In this document: piece after piece, positions 25,111 to 33,710 of the stretch
How positions within the stretch are numbered: position 1 is the stretch's first letter
How the letters are laid out: each line of letters opens with the position of its first letter
DNA from: Synechococcus sp. C9
GTDB lineage: Bacteria > Cyanobacteriota > Cyanobacteriia > Gloeomargaritales > Gloeomargaritaceae
Assembly (NCBI RefSeq): GCF_022984075.1
Contig: NZ_JALAAD010000001.1
Coordinates: 310,001 to 374,000 of the forward strand
Direction: 5' to 3'
DNA: 64,000 nucleotides
Notes under the pieces: generated by a model
What the model was told of the DNA's origin: nothing
Seen by the model: only the letters and a program-made list of their open reading frames with translations
Databases searched by the model: none
Translations under genes and position numbers: made by a program

Positions 25111-26523
25111 TTATGGGGTTGTCAGTTGAATCACATACTTTGCCAATTCTAAATAGGCATTAAACGCATCCAGAGCCGCTTCTTTCTCACTTGTACTGAG
25201 GTTACTATCATACTCTGCCCAAGCCAAAGGATAACCTTTCCCTGGGGTATTGGCGACAATGTTGCGCTGGGGTATCCAAGTATTTTCAGGAAAGACTGGC
25301 ACCATCGCACCCAGGGGATGATGATTTAAGATGCGATTCATTTCCTGAAGCATTTCGTAGGCTTGTTTGGTAGCGGAACGATTGTACATACTGACCGCCA
25401 AACCTAAAACGTTTAATTGTCCATCCCGTGCCGCACGAATAGCCATAATCCGATTCATGACATACTCTAAGGCTCGAATCGGATAAGGTGCCAATTGGGT
25501 CGGAATTAAAACATTATCCGAAGCCATCAAAGAAATAGTATTGACTTTGCCAAAGGATGGGGGCGGGTCAATAAAAATGTAATCATAATTCGCACGAATT
25601 TTACTCAATTTTTTTGCCAGAACCCGGTCAACATCAATGATCTGTATTAGAGTGGCTTCCATGTCACTCAAACGAATATGGGAAGGTACAATATCTAAAA
25701 CAATTTTATTCCAACGCTTAGAAATAATCGTATCCGCAACGTTCACACTATTTTCAGTCAACAGGTGCGTAATGTCTTTTTTGTCTTGTTGTTCCACATC
25801 TAATAACGGGTCAATGCCCAAACCCGTCGTTAAGTTTGCCTGCGGGTCAATATCAATGAGTAAAACCCGTTTGCCTAAATGGCTGAGGGCGGCAGCCATA
25901 TTAATGGTGGTCGTGGTTTTGCCTACCCCACCTTTGTTGTTAAATACGGTAGTGATAATAGCTGAGGTTGGGGCGGTCGGGCTAGGGGCATTAGCTGTCA
26001 TGGGATTAGGAGGAGTCAGGGCACTGGCGGGAAAAAATTTGTACAAATTCATCATAACCTGTTGGTGAAATGCAATACGAGTTTTTTGGAGATACTGACT
26101 GACTTGTATGCTGGTGGGACGACCGAGAACGATACGCAACCGCTGGAGGTTATCGGCAAATTCCTGTTGATTGTATCGGCATAGGGAGATGATTTCTTGA
26201 TGATTTTGATAAAACAACTGAAATTCCAAACCGTTGGTGAGTAAACCAAACAAGGCTTGGCTGTGCCGTAAATAATCATGTAATTGCCAAACTTGATTGT
26301 TGAGCTGGCATCGAGGTGCTTTAACTTCAATCACCAGATAGGGAATTTGGAATGGGGTCTGGTTTGGTAAACATAGGATAAAATCCGCTCGTTTCCGACC
26401 AAGCCACACTTCCCGTTGCCAATCGGATTCCTGATACCCCCAGGACTTTAAGAGGGGAATAATGAGCTTTTGTTCGATGTCTTTTTCCGTACTCCTGCGG
26501 GAGATATTCTTGAATAATTCCAT
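25111..26523 (-). CDS. HsdR-N-like nuclease domain fused to ParA ATPase
   Basis: This 470-residue fusion starts at ATG 26523. Residues 1-130 match the N-terminal nuclease domain of type I restriction R subunits: helix with E14, RADFIL with D47, LVIEVKAP with E66 and K68, then the NQVWQLHDYLR helix, so the PD-(D/E)XK set is intact. After a linker with many Pro/Ala/Thr (167-188), a ParA/Soj ATPase follows: deviant Walker A NNKGGVGKTT at 195-204, LIDIDPQANLTTGLG, and Walker B YIFIDPPPS. The C-terminus (TPGKGYPLAWAEYD) is also ParA-like. ParA normally moves plasmids or chromosomes with ParB. The fused nuclease suggests a defence or mobile-element role, which is inference. Confidence 0.82.
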   Translation of the reverse strand: MELFKNISRRSTEKDIEQKLIIPLLKSWGYQESDWQREVWLGRKRADFILCLPNQTPFQIPYLVIEVKAPRCQLNNQVWQLHDYLRHSQALFGLLTNGLEFQLFYQNHQEIISLCRYNQQEFADNLQRLRIVLGRPTSIQVSQYLQKTRIAFHQQVMMNLYKFFPASALTPPNPMTANAPSPTAPTSAIITTVFNNKGGVGKTTTTINMAAALSHLGKRVLLIDIDPQANLTTGLGIDPLLDVEQQDKKDITHLLTENSVNVADTIISKRWNKIVLDIVPSHIRLSDMEATLIQIIDVDRVLAKKLSKIRANYDYIFIDPPPSFGKVNTISLMASDNVLIPTQLAPYPIRALEYVMNRIMAIRAARDGQLNVLGLAVSMYNRSATKQAYEMLQEMNRILNHHPLGAMVPVFPENTWIPQRNIVANTPGKGYPLAWAEYDSNLSTSEKEAALDAFNAYLELAKYVIQLTTP

Positions 26524-26538
26524 AATTCTGAAATGAGT

Positions 26539-26580
26539 GTAACACCGTGATATACTTAACCAAGGTAACACTTGCAACAC
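26539..26580. promoter_or_regulatory. Candidate operator: repeated GTAACAC
   Basis: Between the divergent nuclease-ParA and gloB genes, GTAACAC occurs at 26539-26545 and 26565-26571, with GCAACAC at 26574-26580. The spacing of the first two is 26 bases. These could be ParA/ParB-type binding sites or an operator; this is inferred from position and repetition only. Confidence 0.35.
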
Positions 26581-26593
26581 GCCTTGGCGAGAG

Positions 26594-27364
26594 ATGCGGA
26601 TTGAACGGCTACCGGCTCTGCGGGATAATTACATTTTTGTCCTCTGGGATGAAATGGGGGGACAGGCGGCGGTGGTTGACCCAGCGGAACCCGCACCGGT
26701 TTTAGATTTTTTACGCACGCAACGATTAGAATTAACCGCTATTTTGAATACCCATCATCACGGGGATCACGTGGGTGCCAATCAGGATTTATTGCATTAT
26801 TTCCCCAATTTAACGGTTTATGGAGGGGCGCAGGATCGGGGTCGGATTCCAGGACAAAATGTATTTTTAGAAGCAGGAGATCAGATAAATTTTGCGGATA
26901 GAACTGCCAGAATTTATTTTGTGCCTGGGCATACCCGCGCCCACATTGCTTACTATTTTTTACCCACAGTACAAGAGCCAGGGGAACTTTTTATTGGGGA
27001 TACATTATTTTCGGGGGGATGTGGTCGTTTGTTTGAAGGCACCCCTGCCCAAATGCTTAATTCCCTGGAGCAAATTCGCTCGTTACCCGCCGATACTCGG
27101 ATATGGTGCGCCCATGAATATACGGAAAATAATTTACGGTTTGCCCTGACCATTGAACCGGAGAATATAGCCCTGAGAACTTATGCCCAGCAGGTACAAC
27201 AGTTACGCCGGGAAGGAAGAGCCACCATTCCCAGTACGATAGGTTTAGAGTGCGACATTAACCCTTTTTTGCGCTGGGATCAACCGAGGATTCAACAGGT
27301 GATGGGGACACGATCACCTGTGGCAACATTTACCCAATTACGCCAACGCAAAGACCATTTTTAA
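26594..27364 (+). CDS. gloB: Hydroxyacylglutathione hydrolase (glyoxalase II)
   Basis: This 256-residue metallo-beta-lactamase-fold enzyme hydrolyses S-lactoylglutathione to lactate and glutathione in methylglyoxal detoxification. The metal motif [11 protein letters not shown] is at about 53-63, with [26 protein letters not shown] and CAHEYT supplying the remaining ligands. The C-terminal HAGH domain ends [11 protein letters not shown]. Full family length, start ATG 26594. Confidence 0.96.
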   Translation: MRIERLPALRDNYIFVLWDEMGGQAAVVDPAEPAPVLDFLRTQRLELTAILNTHHHGDHVGANQDLLHYFPNLTVYGGAQDRGRIPGQNVFLEAGDQINFADRTARIYFVPGHTRAHIAYYFLPTVQEPGELFIGDTLFSGGCGRLFEGTPAQMLNSLEQIRSLPADTRIWCAHEYTENNLRFALTIEPENIALRTYAQQVQQLRREGRATIPSTIGLECDINPFLRWDQPRIQQVMGTRSPVATFTQLRQRKDHF

Positions 27365-27386
27365 GATGATTCTATAGCACTCATAA

Positions 27387-27511
27387 CTATAGCAATCCTA
27401 CTTGATTTGCATTAGCTTGCGTGCCGTAGGCATACAAAAATTTTTCAGAACCAAAGACGGGGGCGGTGCCCCTGCGACCCCCTCTTCGATTCTCATTTAG
27501 GATTGCTATAG
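27387..27511 (+). repeat. Dispersed MITE-like repeat, type 1 ends (125 bases)
   Basis: Perfect 13-base terminal inverted repeats, CTATAGCAATCCT at 27387-27399 and AGGATTGCTATAG at 27499-27511, enclose the core CAGAACCAAAGACGGGGGCG then GTGCCCCTGCGACCCC. There is no coding frame inside, so if mobile it would depend on a transposase elsewhere. Confidence 0.88.
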
Positions 27512-27594
27512 AATTGAATAGGAGTCGCAATTTTTGTGCATTGATCAAGTAAAATTGCTATACATGATGGTTTTAATCCTTTCGTGATCATCCA

Positions 27595-27969
27595 ATGCTG
27601 GACACGATTGTATTAAATAATATCCGTGCTTATGGATATACGGGTTTGTTACCGGAGGAACGCACCCTGGGACAATGGTTTGCGGTGGATGTGCGTTTGG
27701 AATTGTGCCTGGAAAAGGCGGGTCAAACGGATGACATACGGGATACTTTGGATTATCGGGGGGTGATTGACCAAATTAAAAATACGATTAGAACCGAGCG
27801 GTTTTTACTCCTGGAACGGCTGGCGCAGGTGCTGACCCAACAGGTTTTGGCATTTCCTTTGGTGCAGGCGGTGACCTTGCGGGTGACCAAGGTGGCTCCC
27901 CCCATTCCCGATTTTACGGGGCAGATTAGTATCGAACTGCATCGTGGTAAAGTGCAGGTACAGTCCTGA
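27595..27969 (+). CDS. folB: Dihydroneopterin aldolase
   Basis: This 124-residue enzyme converts dihydroneopterin to hydroxymethyl-dihydropterin and glycolaldehyde in folate synthesis. Family motifs are the start LDTIVLNNIRAYGYTG, the catalytic-region Glu in LPEERTLGQWF, TLDYRGV, and the KVAPPIPDFTG stretch with the conserved Lys. Normal length. It ends 11 bases before recJ, so the two are probably co-transcribed. Confidence 0.95.
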   Translation: MLDTIVLNNIRAYGYTGLLPEERTLGQWFAVDVRLELCLEKAGQTDDIRDTLDYRGVIDQIKNTIRTERFLLLERLAQVLTQQVLAFPLVQAVTLRVTKVAPPIPDFTGQISIELHRGKVQVQS

Positions 27970-27980
27970 GGTGCGCTGGG

Positions 27981-30245
27981 ATGACGTGGCCGGTACAACG
28001 ATGGTTGGTCAGTCCGACCTACCCTGAGCGAGTGAAATTGGCGCAGGAACTGGGTTTATCCCCCTTGACTGTACAGATTTTGTTTGACCGGGGGTTGCAG
28101 ACGGCGGCAGAAATTCAGCGTTTTTTTGACCCCCACCAGGAACCGCTTCCCCCCCCATTCCCGGATTTTACGGATTTGCCCGTAGCTGTAGATATTTTGG
28201 CAGAGGCGGCGAAACGACAGCAAAACATTGCCATCTGCGGGGATTATGATGCGGACGGGATGACCAGTACATCGTTATTACTGCGGTTACTGCGGGGGGT
28301 GGGGGCACAGGCGGATTATGCCATTCCCAGTCGGATGCGGGAAGGATATGGAATTAACGAACGGATTGTCCAAGAATTTTATGAACAAGGTATTGATATT
28401 ATTATTACGGTAGATAACGGCATTGCCGCCCATGCCCCGATTGCCCTCGCCCGGGAGTTGGGGATGACGGTGATTGTGACCGACCACCACGAGCCGTCGC
28501 CGGAGTTGCCCCCGGCCCATGCGATTTTGAACCCCCGGTTGATCCCGGCGGATTCCCCCTACAGCAGTTTGGCGGGGGTGGGGGTGGCCTATTTGCTGGG
28601 GTTGGGGGTGGCAGAACGTTTGGGCTATGGGGAGGATTTGACCGAGCCGTTGTTGGAGCTGTGTACGCTGGGGACGATTGCGGATATTGCCCCCTTGACC
28701 GGAGTAAACCGCCGCTGGGTACAGCAGGGCTTGCGGTTGTTGACCCGTTCCCGGCTGTTGGGGGTACGCACGTTGATCCAGGTGGCGGGGTTGGGGACGG
28801 CGGAGGAATTAAACCCGGACCATGTGGGGTTTCAGATAGGACCGCGGATCAATGCGGTGGGGCGGATTGGCGACCCCCAGGTGGTGATCGAATTGTTTAC
28901 CACCGAGGATGAAACCCTCGCGCTCCAACGGGCAGAGGAATGTGAGGCGACGAATCTGCGGCGGCGGCAATTGTGTAGCCAAATTGAGCAGGAAGCCATT
29001 AGCATTTGCGAGCAGCAGCCCCCGGATTTTTCCCAGGAGCCGGTGCTGGTGTTGGTGCAGCCCGGTTGGCATCACGGGGTGATCGGGATTGTCGCCTCCC
29101 GGTTGGTGGAGCGGTACGGGGTGCCGGTGTTTTTGGGGACGTATGAAAATGAGGCGCAGACGGTGATTCGGGGTTCCGCCCGGGGGATTCCTGAGTTTCA
29201 TGTGTATGAAGCCTTGCACGCCAGCGGAGAATTTTTGGAACGGTATGGGGGGCATCGGGCGGCGGGGGGATTTACGCTGTCGGCGGCGCATTTTTCCCAG
29301 TGGCGGGAACGGCTCCAGAGCTTTGGTCGCCAGTGTTTGCAACCCCATCATCTCCGCCCCTTGGTGGAATTGCACGCCCAGGCGCAGTTGGGGGAACTGA
29401 CCCTGACGTTGTATGACGAACTGCAACGGTTGCAACCCTACGGGATGGCGAACCCAGCCCCCCAATTCTGGAGCCAGCGGGTGCGGGTGGTGGAGCAACA
29501 GGTGATGGGCAAGGAGAAAAATCACGCCAAATTGACGGTGACGGATGGGACGGGGGAGAAAAAAGTTTTGGCCTGGAATTGGGCGCCCCATGTGCCCCTA
29601 CCGGAATGGGTGGACATGGCCTACACCCTCCGCCCCAACGAATTTCAGGGACAAACGACCCTGGAATTACAACTCCTGGGGGTGCGTTACCCTATCCCGC
29701 AACTGGAAATCAAACCTGCGCCTGCCCATGCCCATACGCCCCGGTGCGTGCCCTTGGAGAACCTGGAACAGTTGTTATGCCAAAATACGGATAAAAAACT
29801 ACTTTTGTATGGCTATCAACGGCCCGAATTGCCGCATCACCCCCATCTGGATTATGACCGTCCCCGGGGCACCTATGGGGCGTTGATTCTCTGGAGCTTA
29901 CCCCCGGCCCCCATTTATCTGCGCTGGTTGGTGGCGGTGGCACAACCCAACATTCTCTATGTTCATAACGTCCATGCCCACATCCCCCCCCTGCCGACGG
30001 TGGCACAGGTACACTGCTGGGTGTGGGAGACCCTACGTCAGCCTAGCCTCCACCCCTGGAACCTCCTGGCTCTGGGACAACAGCATTGGGTCAGCCCCCA
30101 GGTATGGATTGCCGGGCTGAGGGAACTGGGCTATAGTCACCCGGATTGGCCGGAGACCCAATCGGTGGAGGGGGAATTGGCGGAGCTAAAGGCCTGGTAC
30201 CACACCCCCCTGACCGAGTTGCCCAAGCTGTGGAATGCCCTGTAA
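27981..30245 (+). CDS. recJ: Single-stranded-DNA exonuclease RecJ
   Basis: This 754-residue DHH-family 5'-3' exonuclease acts in recombination and mismatch repair. DHH motifs are GDYDADGMTS at 87-96, VDNGIAA near 144, VTDHH at 166-170, and the DHHA1 motif GGHRAAGGFTL later, followed by an OB-fold region. It is longer than E. coli RecJ (577) because of a C-terminal extension of about 170 residues (from PAPAHAHTPR), typical of cyanobacterial members in my recollection; its role is unknown. Confidence 0.95.
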   Translation: MTWPVQRWLVSPTYPERVKLAQELGLSPLTVQILFDRGLQTAAEIQRFFDPHQEPLPPPFPDFTDLPVAVDILAEAAKRQQNIAICGDYDADGMTSTSLLLRLLRGVGAQADYAIPSRMREGYGINERIVQEFYEQGIDIIITVDNGIAAHAPIALARELGMTVIVTDHHEPSPELPPAHAILNPRLIPADSPYSSLAGVGVAYLLGLGVAERLGYGEDLTEPLLELCTLGTIADIAPLTGVNRRWVQQGLRLLTRSRLLGVRTLIQVAGLGTAEELNPDHVGFQIGPRINAVGRIGDPQVVIELFTTEDETLALQRAEECEATNLRRRQLCSQIEQEAISICEQQPPDFSQEPVLVLVQPGWHHGVIGIVASRLVERYGVPVFLGTYENEAQTVIRGSARGIPEFHVYEALHASGEFLERYGGHRAAGGFTLSAAHFSQWRERLQSFGRQCLQPHHLRPLVELHAQAQLGELTLTLYDELQRLQPYGMANPAPQFWSQRVRVVEQQVMGKEKNHAKLTVTDGTGEKKVLAWNWAPHVPLPEWVDMAYTLRPNEFQGQTTLELQLLGVRYPIPQLEIKPAPAHAHTPRCVPLENLEQLLCQNTDKKLLLYGYQRPELPHHPHLDYDRPRGTYGALILWSLPPAPIYLRWLVAVAQPNILYVHNVHAHIPPLPTVAQVHCWVWETLRQPSLHPWNLLALGQQHWVSPQVWIAGLRELGYSHPDWPETQSVEGELAELKAWYHTPLTELPKLWNAL

Positions 30246-30257
30246 CCAAGCGGGGCT

Positions 30258-30554
30258 TTACCCCTGGGCGTTGCTACCCCCGTCGGCCACCTTTTCCCGA
30301 AATAATTTGCCTGCGGAAAACGTCGGTACCGTCTTGGCGGGAATGTGGAGTGGGTCGCCCGTGCCGGGGTTGCGGCCTTCCCGAGCCTGCCGTTTGCGAG
30401 CCTCAAAGGAGCCAAACCCCACCAGCGTCACCTTTTGCCCTTCCGCCACGGATTCAATGATCGCTTCGAGGGTAGCATCTAAAACCGATTCTGCCACTTT
30501 TTTCGTGGTTCCCGCTTTCGAGGCAACTTCAGTGACTAACTCTTCCTTATTCAT
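30258..30554 (-). CDS. hup: HU-family DNA-binding protein
   Basis: This 98-residue nucleoid protein shows the HU pattern: MNKEELVTEVASKAGTTKK, VTLVGFGSFEARKRQAREGR, the NPGTG loop and the DNA-contacting arm with IPAKTVPTFSAGK. It dimerises and bends DNA. It ends convergent with recJ with a 12-base gap, and its own promoter must lie in 30555-30695. Confidence 0.96.
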   Translation of the reverse strand: MNKEELVTEVASKAGTTKKVAESVLDATLEAIIESVAEGQKVTLVGFGSFEARKRQAREGRNPGTGDPLHIPAKTVPTFSAGKLFREKVADGGSNAQG

Positions 30555-30695
30555 ACCATGCGCCTCAACAAAAAGTTAAGAATTTTCCACCCATCCCCCT
30601 GGCTTAATCGTAGCACTCGCTTTCTAATTAAGGCTGTGACCTGCGATAAACCAATGGTTTGACGCTTCCAAGCTTAATCAACTTTCCCCAATCCG

Positions 30696-31187
30696 TCAAC
30701 TCCTGATAGGAACTAATAAAGCCACCGCATGGGCGGCAATTCCTTCCTCCCGTCCCACCGGCCCTAACCGCTCATTCGTGGTGGCCTTCACCCCTACCTG
30801 CGCCGGTGCTACCCCCAACGCCTCTGCTAGCCGTGCCTGCATCGCCGGGATGTGGGGTTTGAGCTTGGGTCGCTCCGCCACCACCACCGTGTCCACATTC
30901 GCCACCTGCCAGCCCTGCTCTGCCACCCACCGCCGTACCTGGGTCAATAACATCACACTATCTGCCCCCGCCCACTGCGGGTCATCCGGGGGAAAGTAAT
31001 GCCCAATATCCCCTAAACCCAACGCCCCCAACAGGGCATCCATCACCGCATGGGTCAAGACATCCGCATCACTATGTCCCAGCAAACCTAGGGTATGGGG
31101 AATATTAACACCCCCCAGGATCAAAGGTCGTTCCGGCACCAGGCGGTGAATATCGTACCCGTTACCGATGCGAAAGGGGGGGGTCAC
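30696..31187 (-). CDS. ispF: 2-C-methyl-D-erythritol 2,4-cyclodiphosphate synthase
   Basis: This 163-residue enzyme of the MEP isoprenoid pathway makes MEcPP. Motifs are [11 protein letters not shown] with the zinc ligands D and [21 protein letters not shown] and the C-terminal [10 protein letters not shown]. Start is GTG 31187, overlapping the rpmB stop as GTGA, so it is translationally coupled to the ribosomal protein L28 gene. Confidence 0.97.
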   Translation of the reverse strand: MTPPFRIGNGYDIHRLVPERPLILGGVNIPHTLGLLGHSDADVLTHAVMDALLGALGLGDIGHYFPPDDPQWAGADSVMLLTQVRRWVAEQGWQVANVDTVVVAERPKLKPHIPAMQARLAEALGVAPAQVGVKATTNERLGPVGREEGIAAHAVALLVPIRS

Positions 31188-31420
31188 AGTTGATTCAGGT
31201 CAATCCCCGCTGACTGGGCCATCGCCTGCAAGCCCCGCCGCTGGAGGGTGCGAATCGCCTGGGTGGAAAGCCGTAGCCGTACCCAGCGTTGCCGCTCTGG
31301 CCACCAAACCCGCTTCCACTGCAAATTCACCTCCTGGAGCCGCTTGGTGCGCCGGTGGGAGTGGGAAACAGCAAAGGCATTATTCGCCCGCTTGCCGGTC
31401 AATTGACAACGCCGTGCCAT
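31184..31420 (-). CDS. rpmB: 50S ribosomal protein L28
   Basis: This 78-residue basic protein has the L28 pattern [26 protein letters not shown] and the C-terminal [16 protein letters not shown]. It lies between trxA (16-base gap upstream) and ispF (overlap downstream), all on the minus strand. Confidence 0.97.
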   Translation of the reverse strand: MARRCQLTGKRANNAFAVSHSHRRTKRLQEVNLQWKRVWWPERQRWVRLRLSTQAIRTLQRRGLQAMAQSAGIDLNQL

Positions 31421-31436
31421 AGTGAACCGTACTCCT

Positions 31437-31766
31437 TTATGCCGATAAATGCTGTTGTAACGCTTTGACCAGGGTGGTTTTGGGCACTGCCCCCATCACC
31501 ACGTCCACTTTCTGACCGCCTTTGAAAATCATCAGAGTCGGGATACTGCGAATGCCATATTCGTTGGCGGTTTTGGGATTGTCGTCGGTGTTGAGTTTCA
31601 GCACTTTCACCCGACCCTCAAATTCCTTCGCCACTTCATCCACCACGGGCGCTACCATACGACATGGCCCGCACCAGGGTGCCCAAAAGTCAACCAGCAC
31701 CGGAATCGGGCTGTGAATTACCTCCTGCTCAAAGGTTGCATCCGTGACCGGGGCTGCATCTGACAT
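31437..31766 (-). CDS. trxA: Thioredoxin (m-type-like TrxA)
   Basis: This 109-residue thioredoxin has the active site [10 protein letters not shown] and the cis-Pro region [13 protein letters not shown]. It reduces protein disulfides in the cytoplasm, including light-regulated carbon enzymes. I chose ATG 31766 ([16 protein letters not shown]), the family start; 17 upstream in-frame residues are not conserved. Its position after guaB3 and Yfr1 is the conserved cyanobacterial order. Confidence 0.97.
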   Translation of the reverse strand: MSDAAPVTDATFEQEVIHSPIPVLVDFWAPWCGPCRMVAPVVDEVAKEFEGRVKVLKLNTDDNPKTANEYGIRSIPTLMIFKGGQKVDVVMGAVPKTTLVKALQQHLSA

Positions 31767-31871
31767 AAGCATCCATCCTCTGAATGATTTTGAAATCCGC
31801 ATTTTTGATCCTATCATAAAAATTTGGCGTTACCGGTTTCCCCCCAAGGTACCCCCAGACCCAAAATGGAC

Positions 31872-31898
31872 AAAAAAAGACCTAAGCACCAGCTTAGG
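31872..31898 (-). terminator. Rho-independent terminator of Yfr1
   Basis: Hairpin CCTAAGC-TGGT-GCTTAGG is followed on the minus strand by TCTTTTTTT. It ends Yfr1 and should also stop read-through from guaB3 before trxA. Confidence 0.92.
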
Positions 31899-31943
31899 CC
31901 AGAGTGTGGTGTGAGGAGTGAACGGAAACTTGCGTCTCCGCAC
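31872..31943 (-). ncRNA. yfr1: Cyanobacterial functional RNA Yfr1
   Basis: On the minus strand a short stem CGGA/TCCG is followed by the invariant unpaired motif ACTCCTCACAC (31909-31919), then a strong hairpin CCTAAGC/GCTTAGG (31881-31898) and a T run (31872-31879). This stem, single-stranded motif, terminator layout and the place between guaB and trxA match Yfr1 as described in cyanobacteria, where it base-pairs with outer-membrane protein mRNAs. The 5' end is inferred from the promoter. Confidence 0.93.
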
Positions 31944-31949
31944 TCCATC

Positions 31950-31978
31950 ATTATATACAAATTTCTTCAGACGCAACC
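31950..31978 (-). promoter_or_regulatory. Promoter of Yfr1
   Basis: On the minus strand TATAAT (31950-31955) lies about 7 bases before the inferred Yfr1 start, with TTGCGT about 15 bases further upstream as a candidate -35 element. The -10 is a perfect consensus; the -35 spacing is a little short. Confidence 0.7.
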
Positions 31979-32089
31979 ACTCCCCTGTCAGTATTTCTTA
32001 AGGATCGGTGCCAACCCAGTCACCTCAGTACATTGAAGCCACAGGTTCAGAGCGGAGTGAACAGCATTTGTACTGATAATGAACTACGG

Positions 32090-33259
32090 TTATTTGCCCA
32101 TACCCAGTTTCTGTGCCCGTTGATAGACCTTACCTTCTGTCAACAGGGATGGGGCAATGACCACCTCCGTCTGTTGCATTTCCCGCAGGTTTTTCGCACC
32201 CACCGTTGCCATGCTGTTTTTCAACGCCCCTAGCAGGTTGTGGGTACCGTCATCCAGGAGGGCTGGTCCCCGCAGAATTTGCGCCAAGGTGCCGGTGGTG
32301 CCCACCCGAATCCGAGTGCCCCGGGGGAGAACCGGGCTAGGGGTCGCCATGCCCCAATGGTAGCCCCGACCGGGAGCCTCCTGCGCCCGTGCCAAGGGGG
32401 AACCGATCATCACCCCGTCCGCCCCGCAGGCAATCGCTTTACAAATATCCCCGCCCGTGACCAGCCCCCCATCGGCAATCACCGGGACGTAGCGACCGGT
32501 TTGAGCGTGGTAATCCTCCCGAGCCGCCGCACAGTCCGCCACCGCCGTCGCCTGGGGAACCCCCACCCCCAACACCCCCCGGGACGTACAGGCTGCCCCT
32601 GGACCAATCCCCACCAACACCGCCGCCGCCCCCGCCTTCATCAGGTTCAGAGCCACTTCGTAGGTGACACAGTTGCCCAGCACCACGGGCATGGGTAACT
32701 CCTGGCAAAACCGGTGCAAATCCAGAGAGTCCACCCCCGGCAGAGCCAAATGGGCTGTGGAGACCACCGTCGCCTGCACGAAAAACAAATCCGCCCCCGC
32801 CTGCGCCGCCAAGGGTGCCAAGGTGGTTGCCCGCCCCGGCGTACTGCTCACCGCGGCAATGCCCCCCCGTTGCTTGATTTCCTGAATCCGGGCGGTGACC
32901 AATTCCGGCTTGATCGGCTCCTGGTACAACTCCTGCATCAGCCCCACAAATTCCTCATTGCCCACCTGGGTAATCCGCTCCAGAATGGGGGTCGGGGATT
33001 CATAACGGGTTTGTAACCCCTCCAAATTCAGCACCCCCATCGCCCCCAACTCCGTCAACCGCACCGCCACATTCCCATCCACCACCCCGTCCATCGCACT
33101 GGCAATGATGGGAATTTCCCGTACAATGCCACCTATGGACCAAGTGGTGTCTGCCAAGGCTGGGTCGAGGGTGCCTGACCCCGGAACAAGGGCGATTTCG
33201 TCAATACCGTAGGCTCGCCGTGCTAGTTTGCCCCGCCCAATCGGGATGAGTGCCTCCAT
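32090..33259 (-). CDS. guaB3: GuaB3-family IMP dehydrogenase-related protein
   Basis: This 389-residue protein has the (beta/alpha)8 IMPDH/GMPR barrel without CBS domains. The catalytic-loop-like [17 protein letters not shown] carries the active Cys, with [26 protein letters not shown] and the GYHWGMA flap. This form is found in actinobacteria and cyanobacteria and acts in guanine nucleotide synthesis. Start ATG 33259; full length. Confidence 0.94.
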   Translation of the reverse strand: MEALIPIGRGKLARRAYGIDEIALVPGSGTLDPALADTTWSIGGIVREIPIIASAMDGVVDGNVAVRLTELGAMGVLNLEGLQTRYESPTPILERITQVGNEEFVGLMQELYQEPIKPELVTARIQEIKQRGGIAAVSSTPGRATTLAPLAAQAGADLFFVQATVVSTAHLALPGVDSLDLHRFCQELPMPVVLGNCVTYEVALNLMKAGAAAVLVGIGPGAACTSRGVLGVGVPQATAVADCAAAREDYHAQTGRYVPVIADGGLVTGGDICKAIACGADGVMIGSPLARAQEAPGRGYHWGMATPSPVLPRGTRIRVGTTGTLAQILRGPALLDDGTHNLLGALKNSMATVGAKNLREMQQTEVVIAPSLLTEGKVYQRAQKLGMGK

Positions 33260-33710
33260 GATTAACGTTCCCTAAATTTTATTTAAGTTAACAAATTCCG
33301 ATGGGTTGTGTCAAAAAGTAGGTTTTCCCGCATCCTATAGCAATCCTACTTGATTAATGAACAGAGATTCCCTATAACGAAGGACGGGGGTGGTGCCCCT
33401 GCGACCCCTATTCCATTTTCATTTAGGATTGCTATAGTCTGAAATCAAAGTTTTGCCAACCTATAGAGTGCAACCTATTCATAGATTCATAGGAGTAATT
33501 TCTCACTATTGAGAACACTCCTGGGGTTGTTGACAATTGTCAAGAAAATTGTACTTTCGGTTACACCAGACTAGGAGCGCAACCTGTGTCCCTAAATAAT
33601 ACCAATATCCTAGCGGAATAACATCCTAATTGTGTGAATATCAATTTTATAAACAAATGTAAATATTTTGCAGACATCTGTAAAGTACTGTAAGATCAGA
33701 AACATCTGGG
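33260..33710. other. Intergenic stretch with one dispersed repeat, otherwise empty
   Basis: These 451 bases separate divergent guaB3 and the histidine kinase. A type 1 MITE-like element occupies 33335-33437. The rest is AT-rich (33440-33700) and should hold the kinase promoter, but I can point to no specific site. I see no gene. Confidence 0.6.
33335..33437 (+). repeat. Dispersed MITE-like repeat, type 1 ends (103 bases)
   Basis: Perfect 13-base terminal inverted repeats CTATAGCAATCCT (33335-33347) and AGGATTGCTATAG (33425-33437) enclose the core GACGGGGGTGGTGCCCCTGC. It is the same family and orientation as 27387-27511, but 22 bases shorter in its left arm. Confidence 0.88.

Noticed and set aside
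26524-26580. Extension of the nuclease-ParA frame to 26580
   Set aside because: The added 19 residues are not like the HsdR-N start and cover the candidate operator; ATG 26523 fits better.
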